Origin: Igneacidithiobacillus sp041146875
GTDB taxonomy: Bacteria > Pseudomonadota > Gammaproteobacteria > Acidithiobacillales > Acidithiobacillaceae
Assembly (NCBI RefSeq): GCF_041146875.1
Contig: NZ_JBFRXP010000015.1
Location: forward strand, 1-61,719
Direction: 5' to 3'
DNA length: 61,719 bases
The notes below the pieces were generated by a model. That model worked only from the letters and a program-made list of their open reading frames with translations, had not been told where the DNA came from and ran no database searches. How positions within the stretch are numbered: position 1 is the first letter of the stretch; every line of letters starts with the position of its first letter. The position numbers were made by a program, and so were the translations under genes. This document shows, piece by piece, positions 22,613 through 32,352 of the stretch.

Positions 22613-24546
22613 GCTGTTTTCTCCAGTTGCTCACTGGCCCAGGACAGTGCCCCACCCTTGCGGATCAGCTCCAGGTCGCGCTCACTGGCAAGCTGCGGCT
22701 GTACAGCAATCTCGATGCCCTGGGTGACATCCTGCAACACCAGGCTCTTGCCTAGAGCCAGCCCACGAATATCCAATGCCAATTCGTCGCCGGCCTGGAC
22801 CTTTTCGTAGTCGGCGGCACCGACAAAGGTCAGTGGCAGAATACCAAAGTTGATCAGGTTAGCGAGGTGGATGCGGGCGAAGGACTGCACCAGCACCGCC
22901 TTTACGCCCAGATAGCGGGGCGCCAAGGCCGCATGCTCACGGCTGGAACCTTGGCCGTAGTTGTGCCCGGCAACGATAAAGCCACCGCCAGAGCTCTTTG
23001 CCCGACCGGGGAAACTCTCATCCACCATATGGAAGACATACTCGGAGATAGCCGGCAGATTGGAACGCAAGGGCAGAACCTTGGCGCCGGCGGGCATAAT
23101 GTGGTCGGTAGTGATGTCGTCACCCAGGCGAATCAATACGCTGCCGCGGATTTCTTCCGGTGCGGCACTGTTCACCGGCAGCTTGGCAATATTGGGGCCA
23201 CGTAGCACCTCAACCTTTTCCGGCTCACCGGCGGGGGCAATGACCATGCGATCATCCACCAGAAACTGTCCCGGCAGGTCCACTTGGATGGGGGCGAGGC
23301 CCAGATCGCGCGGATCGGTGATCACTCCCGTCAGGGCACAGGCGGCACAGGTCTCGGGGCTCGCCAGATAGACCGAAGCATTTTTGGTACCCGAGCGCCC
23401 GTAAAAATTGCGATTGAAGGAACGGATAGAGACGCCCTCGCTGGGGGGCGCAAAGCCCATGCCAATGCAAGGGCCGCAGGCGGACTCCAGAATGCGCGCA
23501 CCAGCGCCAATAAAGTTCAGCAGGCCCCCATCATGGGTGACCATCTCCATCACCTGGCGCGAACCGGGAGAGATGCCGAGGCTAACGCCCTCCGCTACCA
23601 CTTTGCCCTTGAGCATGGCCGACACCGTCATCAAGTCGGTATACGAGGAATTGGTACAGGAGCCAATGGCCACCTGAGCCACTGGCGTACCGGCCACCTC
23701 ACGCACGGTCTTCACATTATCCGGGCTGTGCGGGCAGGCGATCAGGGGCTCGAGTTTGTCGAGATCGATTTCCAACACTTCATCGTAGCTTGCGCCCTCA
23801 TCCGCCACCCATTCCGACCAATCTGCTTCCCGGCCCTGCGCGTTCAGATAGGAACGGGTGACGTTATCGCTGGGGAAGACGCTAGTAGTGGCGCCGAGTT
23901 CGGCACCCATGTTGGTAATGGTCGAACGCGCTGGCACTGAAAGGCTGGCAACGCCGGGGCCGAAATACTCGAAGACCTTGCCCACGCCGCCCTTAACGGT
24001 CTTGCGCCGCAGCACTTCCAGAATGATGTCTTTGGCACTGACATAGGGCTGCAAATGGCCCGTGAGCTTGACGCCGATCACCTGCGGCATATTCAAATTG
24101 AAGGCCAAACCACCCATGGCCAGCGCAATGTCGAGACCGCCGGCGCCAATGGCGAGCATACCAGCGCCGCCGGATGTCGGCGTATGCGAGTCAGAACCGA
24201 GCAGCGTCCGCCCAGGCTTGGAAAAGCGCTCGAGATGCACCTGATGGCAGATGCCATTACCAGGACGGGAAAAATGAATCCCATACTTCGCCGCAAAGCT
24301 CTGCAGAAAGCGGTGATCGTCGGCATTCTCAAAGCCCGACTGCAGCATGTTGTGATCGACGTAGGATACAGACAGCTCCGTGCGCACCTTGGGCAGGCCC
24401 AACGCCTCAAACTGTAAATAGGCCATGGTGCCGGTCGCGTCCTGAGTCAGCGTTTGGTCGATGCGGATGGAGATGGGACTGCCCGCCTGCAGCTCGCCAC
24501 TAACGAGATGGGCGGCGATGATCTTTTGCGTGACGTTCTTAGGCAT
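22609..24546 (-). CDS. acn: Aconitate hydratase (short, ~645-residue type)
   Basis: 645 residues: LLGSDSHTPTSGGAGMLAIG, VAIGSCTNSSYTDL with the first cluster Cys, and ESACGPCIGMGFAP with the other two [4Fe-4S] Cys; the C-terminal swivel domain has HNYGQGSSREHAALAPRYLG. The mitochondrial-like single-chain form is shorter than E. coli AcnA or AcnB. AAGGAG precedes the ATG at 24546; an ATG at 24564 is less likely. Second gene of gltX-acn-icd-sucCD-nadE-glnB. Confidence 0.9.
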   Translation of the reverse strand: MPKNVTQKIIAAHLVSGELQAGSPISIRIDQTLTQDATGTMAYLQFEALGLPKVRTELSVSYVDHNMLQSGFENADDHRFLQSFAAKYGIHFSRPGNGICHQVHLERFSKPGRTLLGSDSHTPTSGGAGMLAIGAGGLDIALAMGGLAFNLNMPQVIGVKLTGHLQPYVSAKDIILEVLRRKTVKGGVGKVFEYFGPGVASLSVPARSTITNMGAELGATTSVFPSDNVTRSYLNAQGREADWSEWVADEGASYDEVLEIDLDKLEPLIACPHSPDNVKTVREVAGTPVAQVAIGSCTNSSYTDLMTVSAMLKGKVVAEGVSLGISPGSRQVMEMVTHDGGLLNFIGAGARILESACGPCIGMGFAPPSEGVSIRSFNRNFYGRSGTKNASVYLASPETCAACALTGVITDPRDLGLAPIQVDLPGQFLVDDRMVIAPAGEPEKVEVLRGPNIAKLPVNSAAPEEIRGSVLIRLGDDITTDHIMPAGAKVLPLRSNLPAISEYVFHMVDESFPGRAKSSGGGFIVAGHNYGQGSSREHAALAPRYLGVKAVLVQSFARIHLANLINFGILPLTFVGAADYEKVQAGDELALDIRGLALGKSLVLQDVTQGIEIAVQPQLASERDLELIRKGGALSWASEQLEKTA

Positions 24547-24621
24547 GGGGTAACTCCTTGGCAAGGCGGCGATCCATAAGAAACGATAATGACAAAAGCC
24601 GCCGCCTACGCCAAGGGGTAA

Positions 24622-26016
24622 TTACACCCAGTGTTGCGCCCGCTGCAATCGCCGCAGCGTTTCTTCCCGCCCGAGCACAGCCAGGGTCTGATCCAGCGGC
24701 GGAGAAACGGCACAGCCGGCCACGGCCACTCGCAACGGTTGCGCAACCTTGCCCAATTTGCCCTCAGCATATTCCTGCGCCAGCGCCTGCAAGACCTCAT
24801 GCACCGCGCTGGCGGACCAGTCCGTTACCCGCGCCAAGGCGTCCATTGCTGCTTGCAGCAACACACCCTGCCCGGCCAGATGTTTGCTGCGGTCCTTTTC
24901 TTCCGCCTGCGTGGGTGCCACATAAAACATTTTTGCGGCGGCGGCCATGTCGATCAAGGTCTTCGACCGCTCCTGCAGAAGAGGTACGACTTGGGCCAGT
25001 TGCGGCCCCACTGCGAGCACCGATCCCTCTATCCCGGCCAGGTATGGACGTAACCGCTGCACGAGATCATCCGCCGCCAAAGTCTGCAGATGCTGGGCGT
25101 TGAGCCAGAGCAATTTTTCGGGGTTAAAGGCAGAGGCAGCCTTGTGCACATCATCAATGCGAAAGTGCTCGATCATTTCGGCACGCGTAAAAATTTCCTG
25201 ATCGCCATGCGACCAGCCCAGCCGTACCAAAAAATTGAGCAGCGCATCCGGGAGAAAACCCTGTTCACGGTACTCCAACACACTGACCGCGCCATGTCGC
25301 TTCGACAGTTTCTGTTTGTCCGGTCCGAGAATCATTGGTACGTGGGCATACTGCGGCAGGGTGGCGCCCAGGGCTTGCAGGATCTGCATTTGCCGCGGGG
25401 TATTGTTGAGGTGGTCATCGCCGCGAATGACCTGGGTGATACCCATGTCCCAGTCATCCACCACCACGCAAAAGTTATAGGTGGGGGTGCCGTCCGACCG
25501 GGCAATGATGAGATCATCCAATTCACTGTTCTGAAAGACCACGCGCCCATGCACTAGGTCTTCGACCACAGTCTCGCCGTCATCGGGACTGCGAAAGCGG
25601 ATGACCGGAGAGACCCCCGCGCGCGCCTCGTGACGATGCCGGCAGCGACCATCGTAGCGTGGTTTCTCGCCGCGCGCGCGCTGCTCTTCACGCATAATGT
25701 CGAGTTCTTCTTTACTGCAGTAGCAGTGGTACGCGGTCCCCGCCGACAGCATCTGCGCCAGCACCTCGCGGTAGCGATCCATGCGCTGCATCTGATAGAA
25801 AGGACCCTCGTCCCAGTCCAGGCCCAACCACTGCATACCCTCTAGGATGGCGGCGGTGGCCTCCGGCGTCGAACGCTCCAGGTCGGTGTCCTCGACACGC
25901 AGAATGAACTGGCCACGATGCTGGCGCGCATGGAGCCAGGAGAAGAGCGCAGTGCGCACTCCGCCAATGTGCAGATATCCGGTGGGGCTCGGGGCAAAAC
26001 GGGTACGCACGGTCAT
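24622..26016 (-). CDS. gltX: Glutamyl-tRNA synthetase
   Basis: 464 residues, class I. The HIGH-type motif is FAPSPTGYLHIGGVRTALFS at the N-terminus and the KMSKS-type motif is KQKLSKRHGAVS near residue 240; a helical anticodon-binding domain follows. A zinc-binding Cys cluster is only partial (YHCYCSKEELD). The ATG at 26016 puts the HIGH motif at its normal position. It charges tRNA-Glu, which also feeds haem synthesis. The aconitase gene follows by 75 bp. Confidence 0.94.
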   Translation of the reverse strand: MTVRTRFAPSPTGYLHIGGVRTALFSWLHARQHRGQFILRVEDTDLERSTPEATAAILEGMQWLGLDWDEGPFYQMQRMDRYREVLAQMLSAGTAYHCYCSKEELDIMREEQRARGEKPRYDGRCRHRHEARAGVSPVIRFRSPDDGETVVEDLVHGRVVFQNSELDDLIIARSDGTPTYNFCVVVDDWDMGITQVIRGDDHLNNTPRQMQILQALGATLPQYAHVPMILGPDKQKLSKRHGAVSVLEYREQGFLPDALLNFLVRLGWSHGDQEIFTRAEMIEHFRIDDVHKAASAFNPEKLLWLNAQHLQTLAADDLVQRLRPYLAGIEGSVLAVGPQLAQVVPLLQERSKTLIDMAAAAKMFYVAPTQAEEKDRSKHLAGQGVLLQAAMDALARVTDWSASAVHEVLQALAQEYAEGKLGKVAQPLRVAVAGCAVSPPLDQTLAVLGREETLRRLQRAQHWV

Positions 26017-26299
26017 CGACTCTGAATCCTTTCTTGCAACTTGTGTGGAGTTATACGCCAATCATAGCAGGGTTGCCTCACAGGCCACTACGCGCGCGGG
26101 CGCGGGCTCCCGAACTCGCTCGCGGACCATAGGAAATTCTGATAGTGCATAATTAGCATTGACGAGCATCGATGTAGCCCCTAGTATCAGGCGTGCGATC
26201 CTCGGAAGGGGCGTTCCAGCGTTTTGTTTATATTTACGAAAAATCTGCAGATTTGGTCAGGGTGCACAGTTGAGGCCTCCTCACCAAAGAAGGAGTAAC

Positions 26300-28153
26300 A
26301 TGCGAAAGTCGGTTATCGCCTTGTCCACGAGCTGCGCCCTGCTCGCATCGCCACTGGTCTGGGCCAACAATGGTACCGTTTCCTCTCCAGCCACCAACCA
26401 TGATCAACAAACCCTTTCGCAATTAATCGCGAAATTACAGCTCAATCGTCCGACAGCTCCGAGCCAGGACGCGGACGAGCCAGGACTAGCCCCCGCGAAT
26501 GCTGCCGGTGATAGTGCGGGGCTCTTGCAGGAATTCCACAATCTGCAACGCACAGACGCCAGCCTAGAGACACAACAGGAAAGCATCTGGCAAAATTTAG
26601 TTGCCGGATTCCGCATTAGTGATGTTTCCCGCCCCCGGGTGGCGAAATGGCGCAGCTGGTTTTTGCAGCACCAGGGCAAACTGGAAGAGATTCTGCATAA
26701 CTCCCGCCCCTTCCTCTACTACGTTGCCAATGCGGTACACGAACGCGGCCTGCCGATGGAACTCGCTTTGCTGCCGGCAATTGAGAGCGGTTACAACCCC
26801 AAGGCATTTTCCCCTGCAGCGGCGGCGGGACTTTGGCAGTTCGTTCCCGGCACGGCAAGAAATTTTGGCTTGCAGAATACGCGTTGGGGTGATCCCCGCC
26901 TCAGTCTTACCGCATCCACCAATGCTGCGCTCGACTACCTCTCTTATTTGTACAACTACTTCGGCGGAAATTGGCTGCTTGCCATTGCTGCCTATAACGC
27001 CGGGCAGGGAACAGTCTCTGCGGCAATCCAGCAGAATGTCGCGGCGGGGCAGCCAACGGATTTTTGGGATCTGAACCTTCCCAGCCAAACCGAGAATTAC
27101 GTAGCAGAGCTGCTCGGCTTGGCCCAAGTCATCCAAAACGCCCAAGCCTATCACGTATCACTACCCAGCATCCCGAATACCGCACACATTGCGCTAGTCG
27201 ACACCCCGCGGCGAGTCAATCTACAAGTCGCTGCACATTTGATGGACGTGTCCGAGACGGAGCTGCAGCACCTGAATGCCGGCCTCAGTTATGGAGTAGC
27301 CCCAGCCGGCTATTCTTTAGTGGTGCCGAAAGACAAGGCTAAAACTCTACGCACCGCGCTGTTGCAGATGCCCGCCCAGCAAACTCCGGCACCCAGTCCC
27401 GTGCCAGCCGTCGCGGTGCAAGCAGCACGACCCGTTCCTGCCGTGCACTACGCCACGGTCCGTCCTGGCGAAACCCTGTCACAACTTGCTCTGCGTACCG
27501 GCGTTTCGGTGCATAATCTAGAGAACTGGAATCATTTGCGCTCGGGTCGCTTTCTCCAGGTGGGGCAGCGCCTCACTATCTACGGTGGTAACGCAGCAGC
27601 CATCAGTACCGGTTATGCAAAGAACATCACCGTACGTCCCGGGGAGAGCCTTTGGCAACTGGCGCAACGGGCTGGCGTTAGCGTGACAACGCTCGCCAGC
27701 GCCAACGACATGAGTGCGCAGAGTATTATCCATCCCGGACAAAAATTGCGTTTACCAGTCTCTCATCTAGAACAGGCAACCTATTCTGCCAGGCAGGGCG
27801 GCGGCAGTATCCGCGTTCGTCCGGGCGAAACCCTGTGGCAGATTGCGCAACGCGCCGGGGTCAGCGTAAATACGCTATCATCTTTCAACGGGTTGGGCAG
27901 CAATAACGTATTGCATCCCGGACAAGTCTTGCGTCTGCCAAATCGTAGCACGGTGGTAGCGGCCTTGAGTCCGCAGCAGGAACGTCTGGCCAGCGCACCG
28001 CAAGCCACTACCTACGTGGTGCGTCCGGGGGATACAGTCTGGCAGATTGCGCAACAATTCCATGTCTCAGCTCACGCCTTGGTCCAATGGAACCGTCTGG
28101 CCTCGGCTACTGACATACAACCGGGTAAGCACCTCACTATTTTCCTGCGTTGA
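26300..28153 (+). CDS. mltD: Lytic murein transglycosylase D with four LysM domains
   Basis: 617 residues. Signal peptide 1-~22 (ends PLVWA-N) without a lipobox Cys. The lytic transglycosylase domain has ALLPAIESGYNPKAFSPAAA, the catalytic Glu in AIES, then GLWQFVPGTARNFGL and AIAAYNAGQGTV. Four C-terminal LysM repeats each start VRPGETLxQ or VRPGDTVWQ (about residues 390, 445, 505 and 570). It cleaves peptidoglycan in the periplasm. AAGGAG sits 5 nt before the ATG. Four LysM units is more than E. coli MltD has. Confidence 0.92.
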   Translation: MRKSVIALSTSCALLASPLVWANNGTVSSPATNHDQQTLSQLIAKLQLNRPTAPSQDADEPGLAPANAAGDSAGLLQEFHNLQRTDASLETQQESIWQNLVAGFRISDVSRPRVAKWRSWFLQHQGKLEEILHNSRPFLYYVANAVHERGLPMELALLPAIESGYNPKAFSPAAAAGLWQFVPGTARNFGLQNTRWGDPRLSLTASTNAALDYLSYLYNYFGGNWLLAIAAYNAGQGTVSAAIQQNVAAGQPTDFWDLNLPSQTENYVAELLGLAQVIQNAQAYHVSLPSIPNTAHIALVDTPRRVNLQVAAHLMDVSETELQHLNAGLSYGVAPAGYSLVVPKDKAKTLRTALLQMPAQQTPAPSPVPAVAVQAARPVPAVHYATVRPGETLSQLALRTGVSVHNLENWNHLRSGRFLQVGQRLTIYGGNAAAISTGYAKNITVRPGESLWQLAQRAGVSVTTLASANDMSAQSIIHPGQKLRLPVSHLEQATYSARQGGGSIRVRPGETLWQIAQRAGVSVNTLSSFNGLGSNNVLHPGQVLRLPNRSTVVAALSPQQERLASAPQATTYVVRPGDTVWQIAQQFHVSAHALVQWNRLASATDIQPGKHLTIFLR

Positions 28154-28180
28154 CAGGAACTCACGGAGCATTGATATCTT

Positions 28181-28954
28181 ATGGGATTTTTGCAGAACAA
28201 ACAGGCTCTAGTCGTTGGCGTCGCCAACGAACGTTCTATTTGCTGGGGTATCGCTCAAGCAATGGCGCGCGAAGGGGCTGAGGTACTGTTAACCTACCAG
28301 AGTGACCGCACAAAAAGCCGCGTCGAAGACTTGGCAGCACAAATTCACGCGCCGGCGCCCTTGGCACTCGATTTGATGGACGATGCACAAGTCTCCGCCG
28401 TCGTGAGTGATCTACAGCAACGTTGGGGCGGGTTGGATATCGCCATCCACGGCGCCGCGTTTGCTCCAAAAAACGAGCTATCGGGTAACTATGTCGACGT
28501 TACCACGCGCGAAGGCTTCCGTATTGCCCATGAAGTTTCCTCTTACAGCTTCACCGCCATGGCCCAAGCCTTGCGGCCATTGATGCAAGGCCGGCATGGT
28601 GCCCTCCTCTCCCTGAGTTACTTGGGTGCCGAACGGGCAATGGCCAACTACAACGTCATGGGACTGGCCAAAGCCAGCCTGGAGGCAGGTGTCCGTTATC
28701 TCGCCCATGCCTTAGGGCCAGAGGGGATTCGCGTCAACGCCATCTCTGCAGGACCCATCCGCACCTTGGCCGCCAGTGGTATCAGCGAGTTTCGCAGCAT
28801 CCTCGACCACTACGCTGCCCATGCTCCCCTACGGCGTAATGTGACGCAGGAGGAAGTTGGCAATGCCGCCGCCTTCCTCTGCTCCGATCTCGCTTCGGGA
28901 ATCACTGGAGAAATCACCTACGTCGACGCTGGCTACAACGTCGTCGGCTTTTAG
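28181..28954 (+). CDS. fabI: Enoyl-[acyl-carrier-protein] reductase (NADH)
   Basis: 257 residues of the SDR-type FabI: VVGVANERSICWGIAQAMAR (cofactor loop), IHGAAFAPKNELSGNY, the catalytic pair in YNVMGLAKASLEAG (Tyr-x6-Lys), and RVNAISAGPIRTLAASGI. Catalyses the last step of each fatty-acid elongation cycle. It follows mltD by 27 bp and its stop overlaps the convergent tal stop by 4 bases. Confidence 0.95.
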   Translation: MGFLQNKQALVVGVANERSICWGIAQAMAREGAEVLLTYQSDRTKSRVEDLAAQIHAPAPLALDLMDDAQVSAVVSDLQQRWGGLDIAIHGAAFAPKNELSGNYVDVTTREGFRIAHEVSSYSFTAMAQALRPLMQGRHGALLSLSYLGAERAMANYNVMGLAKASLEAGVRYLAHALGPEGIRVNAISAGPIRTLAASGISEFRSILDHYAAHAPLRRNVTQEEVGNAAAFLCSDLASGITGEITYVDAGYNVVGF

Positions 28955-30039
28955 GCACGGCGCTTTTCCACTTCGTCCAGCATCGCTTCGAAGGCGGCAG
29001 AAAACGCCGCAAGACCCTCTTCCTGCAGCTGAGGCGCCACCTGTCCATTGAGGTCGATGCCTTCTGCGGCGAGATCGGCCAAGGTCTTCTCGGCCGCGTC
29101 GAGCCCCTCGCCAAGCTGCGCTACCAGATGCCCATGATCTCGCAATTTGCCTAGCGTCGCGTCGGGTAGGGTATTGATGGTCTCTGGCCCCATCAAAGGC
29201 TCGACGTAGAGCAGGTCGGAATACGCCGGATCTTTGGTGCTGGTACTGGCCCAGAGCAGATACTGAGGCCGGCCACCCGCCGCCTTGAGGCGGGAAAAGC
29301 CTTGTCCGTGAAAGGTCTCCTGGTAGATGGCATAGGCTTTCTTGGCCACAGCTACTGCTGCTTTTCCACGCAGCCGCAATGCCGCTTCATTGCCGATCTT
29401 TTCCAACTGCTGGTCAACCAGGGTATCGACGCGGGAGAGGAATAGACTGGCTACGGCCTTCACCCGTTTTGGATCACCACCACCATCGACCCAGGCTGCC
29501 AAACCTTCTTGGTAGGCAGCAAAGACCTCACGCACATGCTGCAGGCCAAACATGAGGGTGACATTGACCGAAATTCCGCGACCAATGAGCGTACGCAAGG
29601 CGGCGATGCCCGCCGGGGTAGCCGGCACTTTGATCAGGAGATTGTTACGCTGCACGATGCCACGCAAGCGCTCGGCTTCGACAACCGTCGCTGCTTCGTC
29701 CATGGCCAGGCGGGGCGACTCCTCCCAGCTTACCCAGCCATCATCCCCTTGGCTGGCAGCATGCGTAGGTTGCAGCAAGTCGCAGGCCATCTGCAAATCC
29801 ACCTTGACCATTTGCTCATACAAGCGTTCCGCCGAATCTGCCGGGCACGCCAGATCCTCTTGGTAGTATGGGCTCTCGTGAATGGCCTTTTGAAAGATGC
29901 TGGGGTTCGAGGTCACGCCCGACACCCCGTCCTCAGCAATGTAGCGGGCCAGGATTCCATCATGAATCAGGGTACGCGAGAGGTTATCGAGCCACAGGCT
30001 CTGCCCCAGCCGCGCATGCACTTCGCGTAAATCTGCCAT
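28951..30039 (-). CDS. tal: Transaldolase (long type)
   Basis: 362 residues: SLWLDNLSRTLIHDG, GVTSNPSIFQKAI, LLIKVPATPAGIAAL with the Schiff-base Lys, and VASLFLSRVDTLVD. It moves a dihydroxyacetone unit between sugar phosphates and serves the pentose-phosphate and Calvin pathways. GTAGGAG precedes the ATG. It is the last gene of the minus-strand cluster, 30 bp after EIIA(Man), where ptsH would often be found. Confidence 0.93.
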   Translation of the reverse strand: MADLREVHARLGQSLWLDNLSRTLIHDGILARYIAEDGVSGVTSNPSIFQKAIHESPYYQEDLACPADSAERLYEQMVKVDLQMACDLLQPTHAASQGDDGWVSWEESPRLAMDEAATVVEAERLRGIVQRNNLLIKVPATPAGIAALRTLIGRGISVNVTLMFGLQHVREVFAAYQEGLAAWVDGGGDPKRVKAVASLFLSRVDTLVDQQLEKIGNEAALRLRGKAAVAVAKKAYAIYQETFHGQGFSRLKAAGGRPQYLLWASTSTKDPAYSDLLYVEPLMGPETINTLPDATLGKLRDHGHLVAQLGEGLDAAEKTLADLAAEGIDLNGQVAPQLQEEGLAAFSAAFEAMLDEVEKRRA

Positions 30040-30069
30040 TGGCTTTCTCCTACTAGGAAACTCTGCCTA

Positions 30070-30486
30070 TCAGTCTAGTGCAGAAATGCGTTTTGCAGTG
30101 GATTCTGGATGACATTGAACGGCCGCCGCGGCGCCCCGCGCCACTTCTTCTGCCAAGGCATCCCAATGCGCGCGCCGCGACAGGGCGCGTAACAACATCG
30201 GCAGGCTCAATCCGTAGATCGCGCGCACCCAGGGGTTGCCCCATTCCGTGGGCAGGGCATTGGCGGGACTGGCGCCGCGGATGTCGCAGAGAATCAGCAG
30301 GGGGGTCTCGCAGTTGGCACTATCGATCAGTTCCTGCAACTGGGCACGTAGCGGCGCGAGATCGTCCCCGTGGGGGGCCAGGGTGAGCAGACCTGGCGGG
30401 CGATCACCATAGATATGCTCGACAATTTCTACCAGCACTTCGCCGAGGCCAGCGTGGGTGAGCAACAACACACGCACCAAGCTCAA
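30070..30486 (-). CDS. PTS EIIA component, mannose type
   Basis: 138 residues, EIIA-Man fold: VRVLLLTHAGLGEVLVEIVE with the phosphorylatable His (about residue 11), then LLILCDIRGASPANAL. No EIIB, EIIC or EIID partner is nearby, so it is probably regulatory, as in many proteobacteria where it follows rapZ. The start is TTG at 30486: AGGAG is 8 nt upstream and the codon overlaps the rapZ stop. A GTG three codons later is the alternative. Confidence 0.82.
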   Translation of the reverse strand: MSLVRVLLLTHAGLGEVLVEIVEHIYGDRPPGLLTLAPHGDDLAPLRAQLQELIDSANCETPLLILCDIRGASPANALPTEWGNPWVRAIYGLSLPMLLRALSRRAHWDALAEEVARGAAAAVQCHPESTAKRISALD

Positions 30487-31379
30487 GAATGACGCTCCTG
30501 AATGTCGAGTTCTCGATGCTCGACCAAAATCTCCTGTCCGCCTCGCGCGAGGGATCTAGCCAGAGATTCGACCATGTAAACGCTTCGATGCTTGCCACCG
30601 GTGCAGCCAATGGAAATGGTGACGTAATTTCGGTGATCCTGTGCAAAGGGAGGGAGCCACTGCTGCAGAAAGATCTCCAGACTACTGCGCGCCGTCTGTA
30701 CAGCATCCTGATGATCGAGGAAATCGCGCACTGCGGCATCGCGTCCCGTCAACGGTCGCAGCTCCACCTCATAGTGAGGATTCGGCAACGCGCGCAAATC
30801 GAAGACGAAATCGGAATCGGCGGGAACGCCATTGCGAAAGGCGAAGGACTGCAGTAACACAATCAACCCCTGAACCCGCGGCACGCGTGCCCAAGCCTGC
30901 ACCCGCAAACGCAGGGAATGGCTGCGCACCTGAGAAGTATCCAGTACGCGATCGGCAAGACTTACCAAGGGGGCAAGAAGGGCACGCTCGCGCAACAAAA
31001 CCTGATGCAACGCGGCACCCGGGGCTGCCTCCTGATCACTCAGGGGATGGCGGCGGCGTGTTTCGCTGTACCGGCGCAACAGCGTCTCATCATCGGCATC
31101 CAGGTACAATATCCGCGGCTGCAAACCACATTCATCGGGCAGTTGCTGTAACGCCGCGGGTAGGGCATCGAGAAAGGCGCGATTGCGCACGTCGATACTG
31201 ACTGCGACCCGCAAGGGATCCAGTTGATGATGGGTCAACTCCTGCAGTAACGAGCGCAGGAGGGTGGCGGGAAGATTGTCGACACAGAAATACCCAAGGT
31301 CTTCCAGCGCTTGCAATACCGTCGTTTTACCGGAACCGGATAGACCAGTAATGATGACAAAATCGCCTGCGCTGCTCAT
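30483..31379 (-). CDS. rapZ: RapZ-family nucleotide-binding protein (RNase adapter)
   Basis: 298 residues: Walker A GLSGSGKTTVLQALEDLGYF, CVDNLPATLL, and the C-terminal CTGGKHRSVYMVESLAR signature. In enterobacteria RapZ guides small RNAs controlling glucosamine-6-P synthase to RNase E; in other phyla its role is less clear. Overlaps hprK and EIIA by 4 bases each. Near kdsD/lpt genes it may tie cell-wall precursor level to envelope synthesis. Confidence 0.92.
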   Translation of the reverse strand: MSSAGDFVIITGLSGSGKTTVLQALEDLGYFCVDNLPATLLRSLLQELTHHQLDPLRVAVSIDVRNRAFLDALPAALQQLPDECGLQPRILYLDADDETLLRRYSETRRRHPLSDQEAAPGAALHQVLLRERALLAPLVSLADRVLDTSQVRSHSLRLRVQAWARVPRVQGLIVLLQSFAFRNGVPADSDFVFDLRALPNPHYEVELRPLTGRDAAVRDFLDHQDAVQTARSSLEIFLQQWLPPFAQDHRNYVTISIGCTGGKHRSVYMVESLARSLARGGQEILVEHRELDIQERHS

Positions 31380-32296
31380 AATCTGCGCCCCACCTCGCGT
31401 GTCTGTCGATCAAATAGGGCCAGCATGTCTACCCCGGACTCGCGCACATAGTGGCCGCGTGCCGCCGCTTCTACCAGAACTGCGAGGTTGCGTGCCGCAC
31501 TCACCGGCAGGCGCAAGCGCGGGAAGGGCACACCGAGAATGTCCCAATTGTCGACTTGCCCCTGCAAACGATCCATGTCAGCCAGCTCCATTTCCGCCAT
31601 ATCGCGAATCTCGATCACCAGACGCAGGCGTTTGGATTCGATCACCGATGCGGCACCAAAAAGCTGGCGGATGTTGACGATTCCCAGCCCGCGTACTTCC
31701 ATAAAATCCTTCAGGGCCGCAGGGCAATGGCCGGTGACCACCCCTGGTGCTTCGAGAATACAAAGCACACTATCGTCAGCAATGAGCCGGTGGTTGCGGC
31801 TAACCAGCTCCAAAGCCAGTTCGGATTTACCAATACCCGCCTCCCCCTGGATGAGGACCCCTACCCCCAACACATCAACCAATACGCCATGCAGCAAACA
31901 GCGCGGCGCCAACTCGCGTTGCAGATATTGCTGTACGCGCACGAGGATTCGTCGTGCTGGGAGTTCCGAGACGAGAAAACTCACGCCCTCGCTGATCAAA
32001 GCCGCCATCCACTCCGGCGGGGGTTCCACTCCCTCTGCCAAAATGAGGACGCGCAATCTTTTTACTTGATAAAGCTGCTCGGGATGACTATGCAGATAGT
32101 CTATTTCGGCCCGTCCCAGAACCTGCACCGGGTGGGAACGAATAAAACTGAGGAAACCAACCAGCGCAGCCCCATCACTAACGTGCTGTGGATCTGCCCG
32201 TAACGCTGTTCCCGCAGCGCCTACGTGCAACACCGTCCAACCGAGTTCCGCATGCAAATCGGCGGCAAGCTGGGTGAAACTCACACTACGGTCCAT
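31376..32296 (-). CDS. hprK: HPr kinase/phosphorylase
   Basis: 306 residues. Walker A GEAGIGKSELALELVSRNH (about 150), DDSVLCI, and the family signature MEVRGLGIVNIRQLFG. It phosphorylates HPr on Ser. The ATG at 32296 (AGAGGA upstream) gives a normal N-terminus; a TTG at 32356 overlapping the ptsN stop would add 20 residues. No ptsH is in the window, so its substrate must be encoded elsewhere. Confidence 0.88.
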   Translation of the reverse strand: MDRSVSFTQLAADLHAELGWTVLHVGAAGTALRADPQHVSDGAALVGFLSFIRSHPVQVLGRAEIDYLHSHPEQLYQVKRLRVLILAEGVEPPPEWMAALISEGVSFLVSELPARRILVRVQQYLQRELAPRCLLHGVLVDVLGVGVLIQGEAGIGKSELALELVSRNHRLIADDSVLCILEAPGVVTGHCPAALKDFMEVRGLGIVNIRQLFGAASVIESKRLRLVIEIRDMAEMELADMDRLQGQVDNWDILGVPFPRLRLPVSAARNLAVLVEAAARGHYVRESGVDMLALFDRQTREVGRRL

Positions 32297-32352
32297 GCAC
32301 CCCCATCCTCTAAGAAGTTCGGTAAAATGCGTGTTGCCGAACCCTTCCGTGC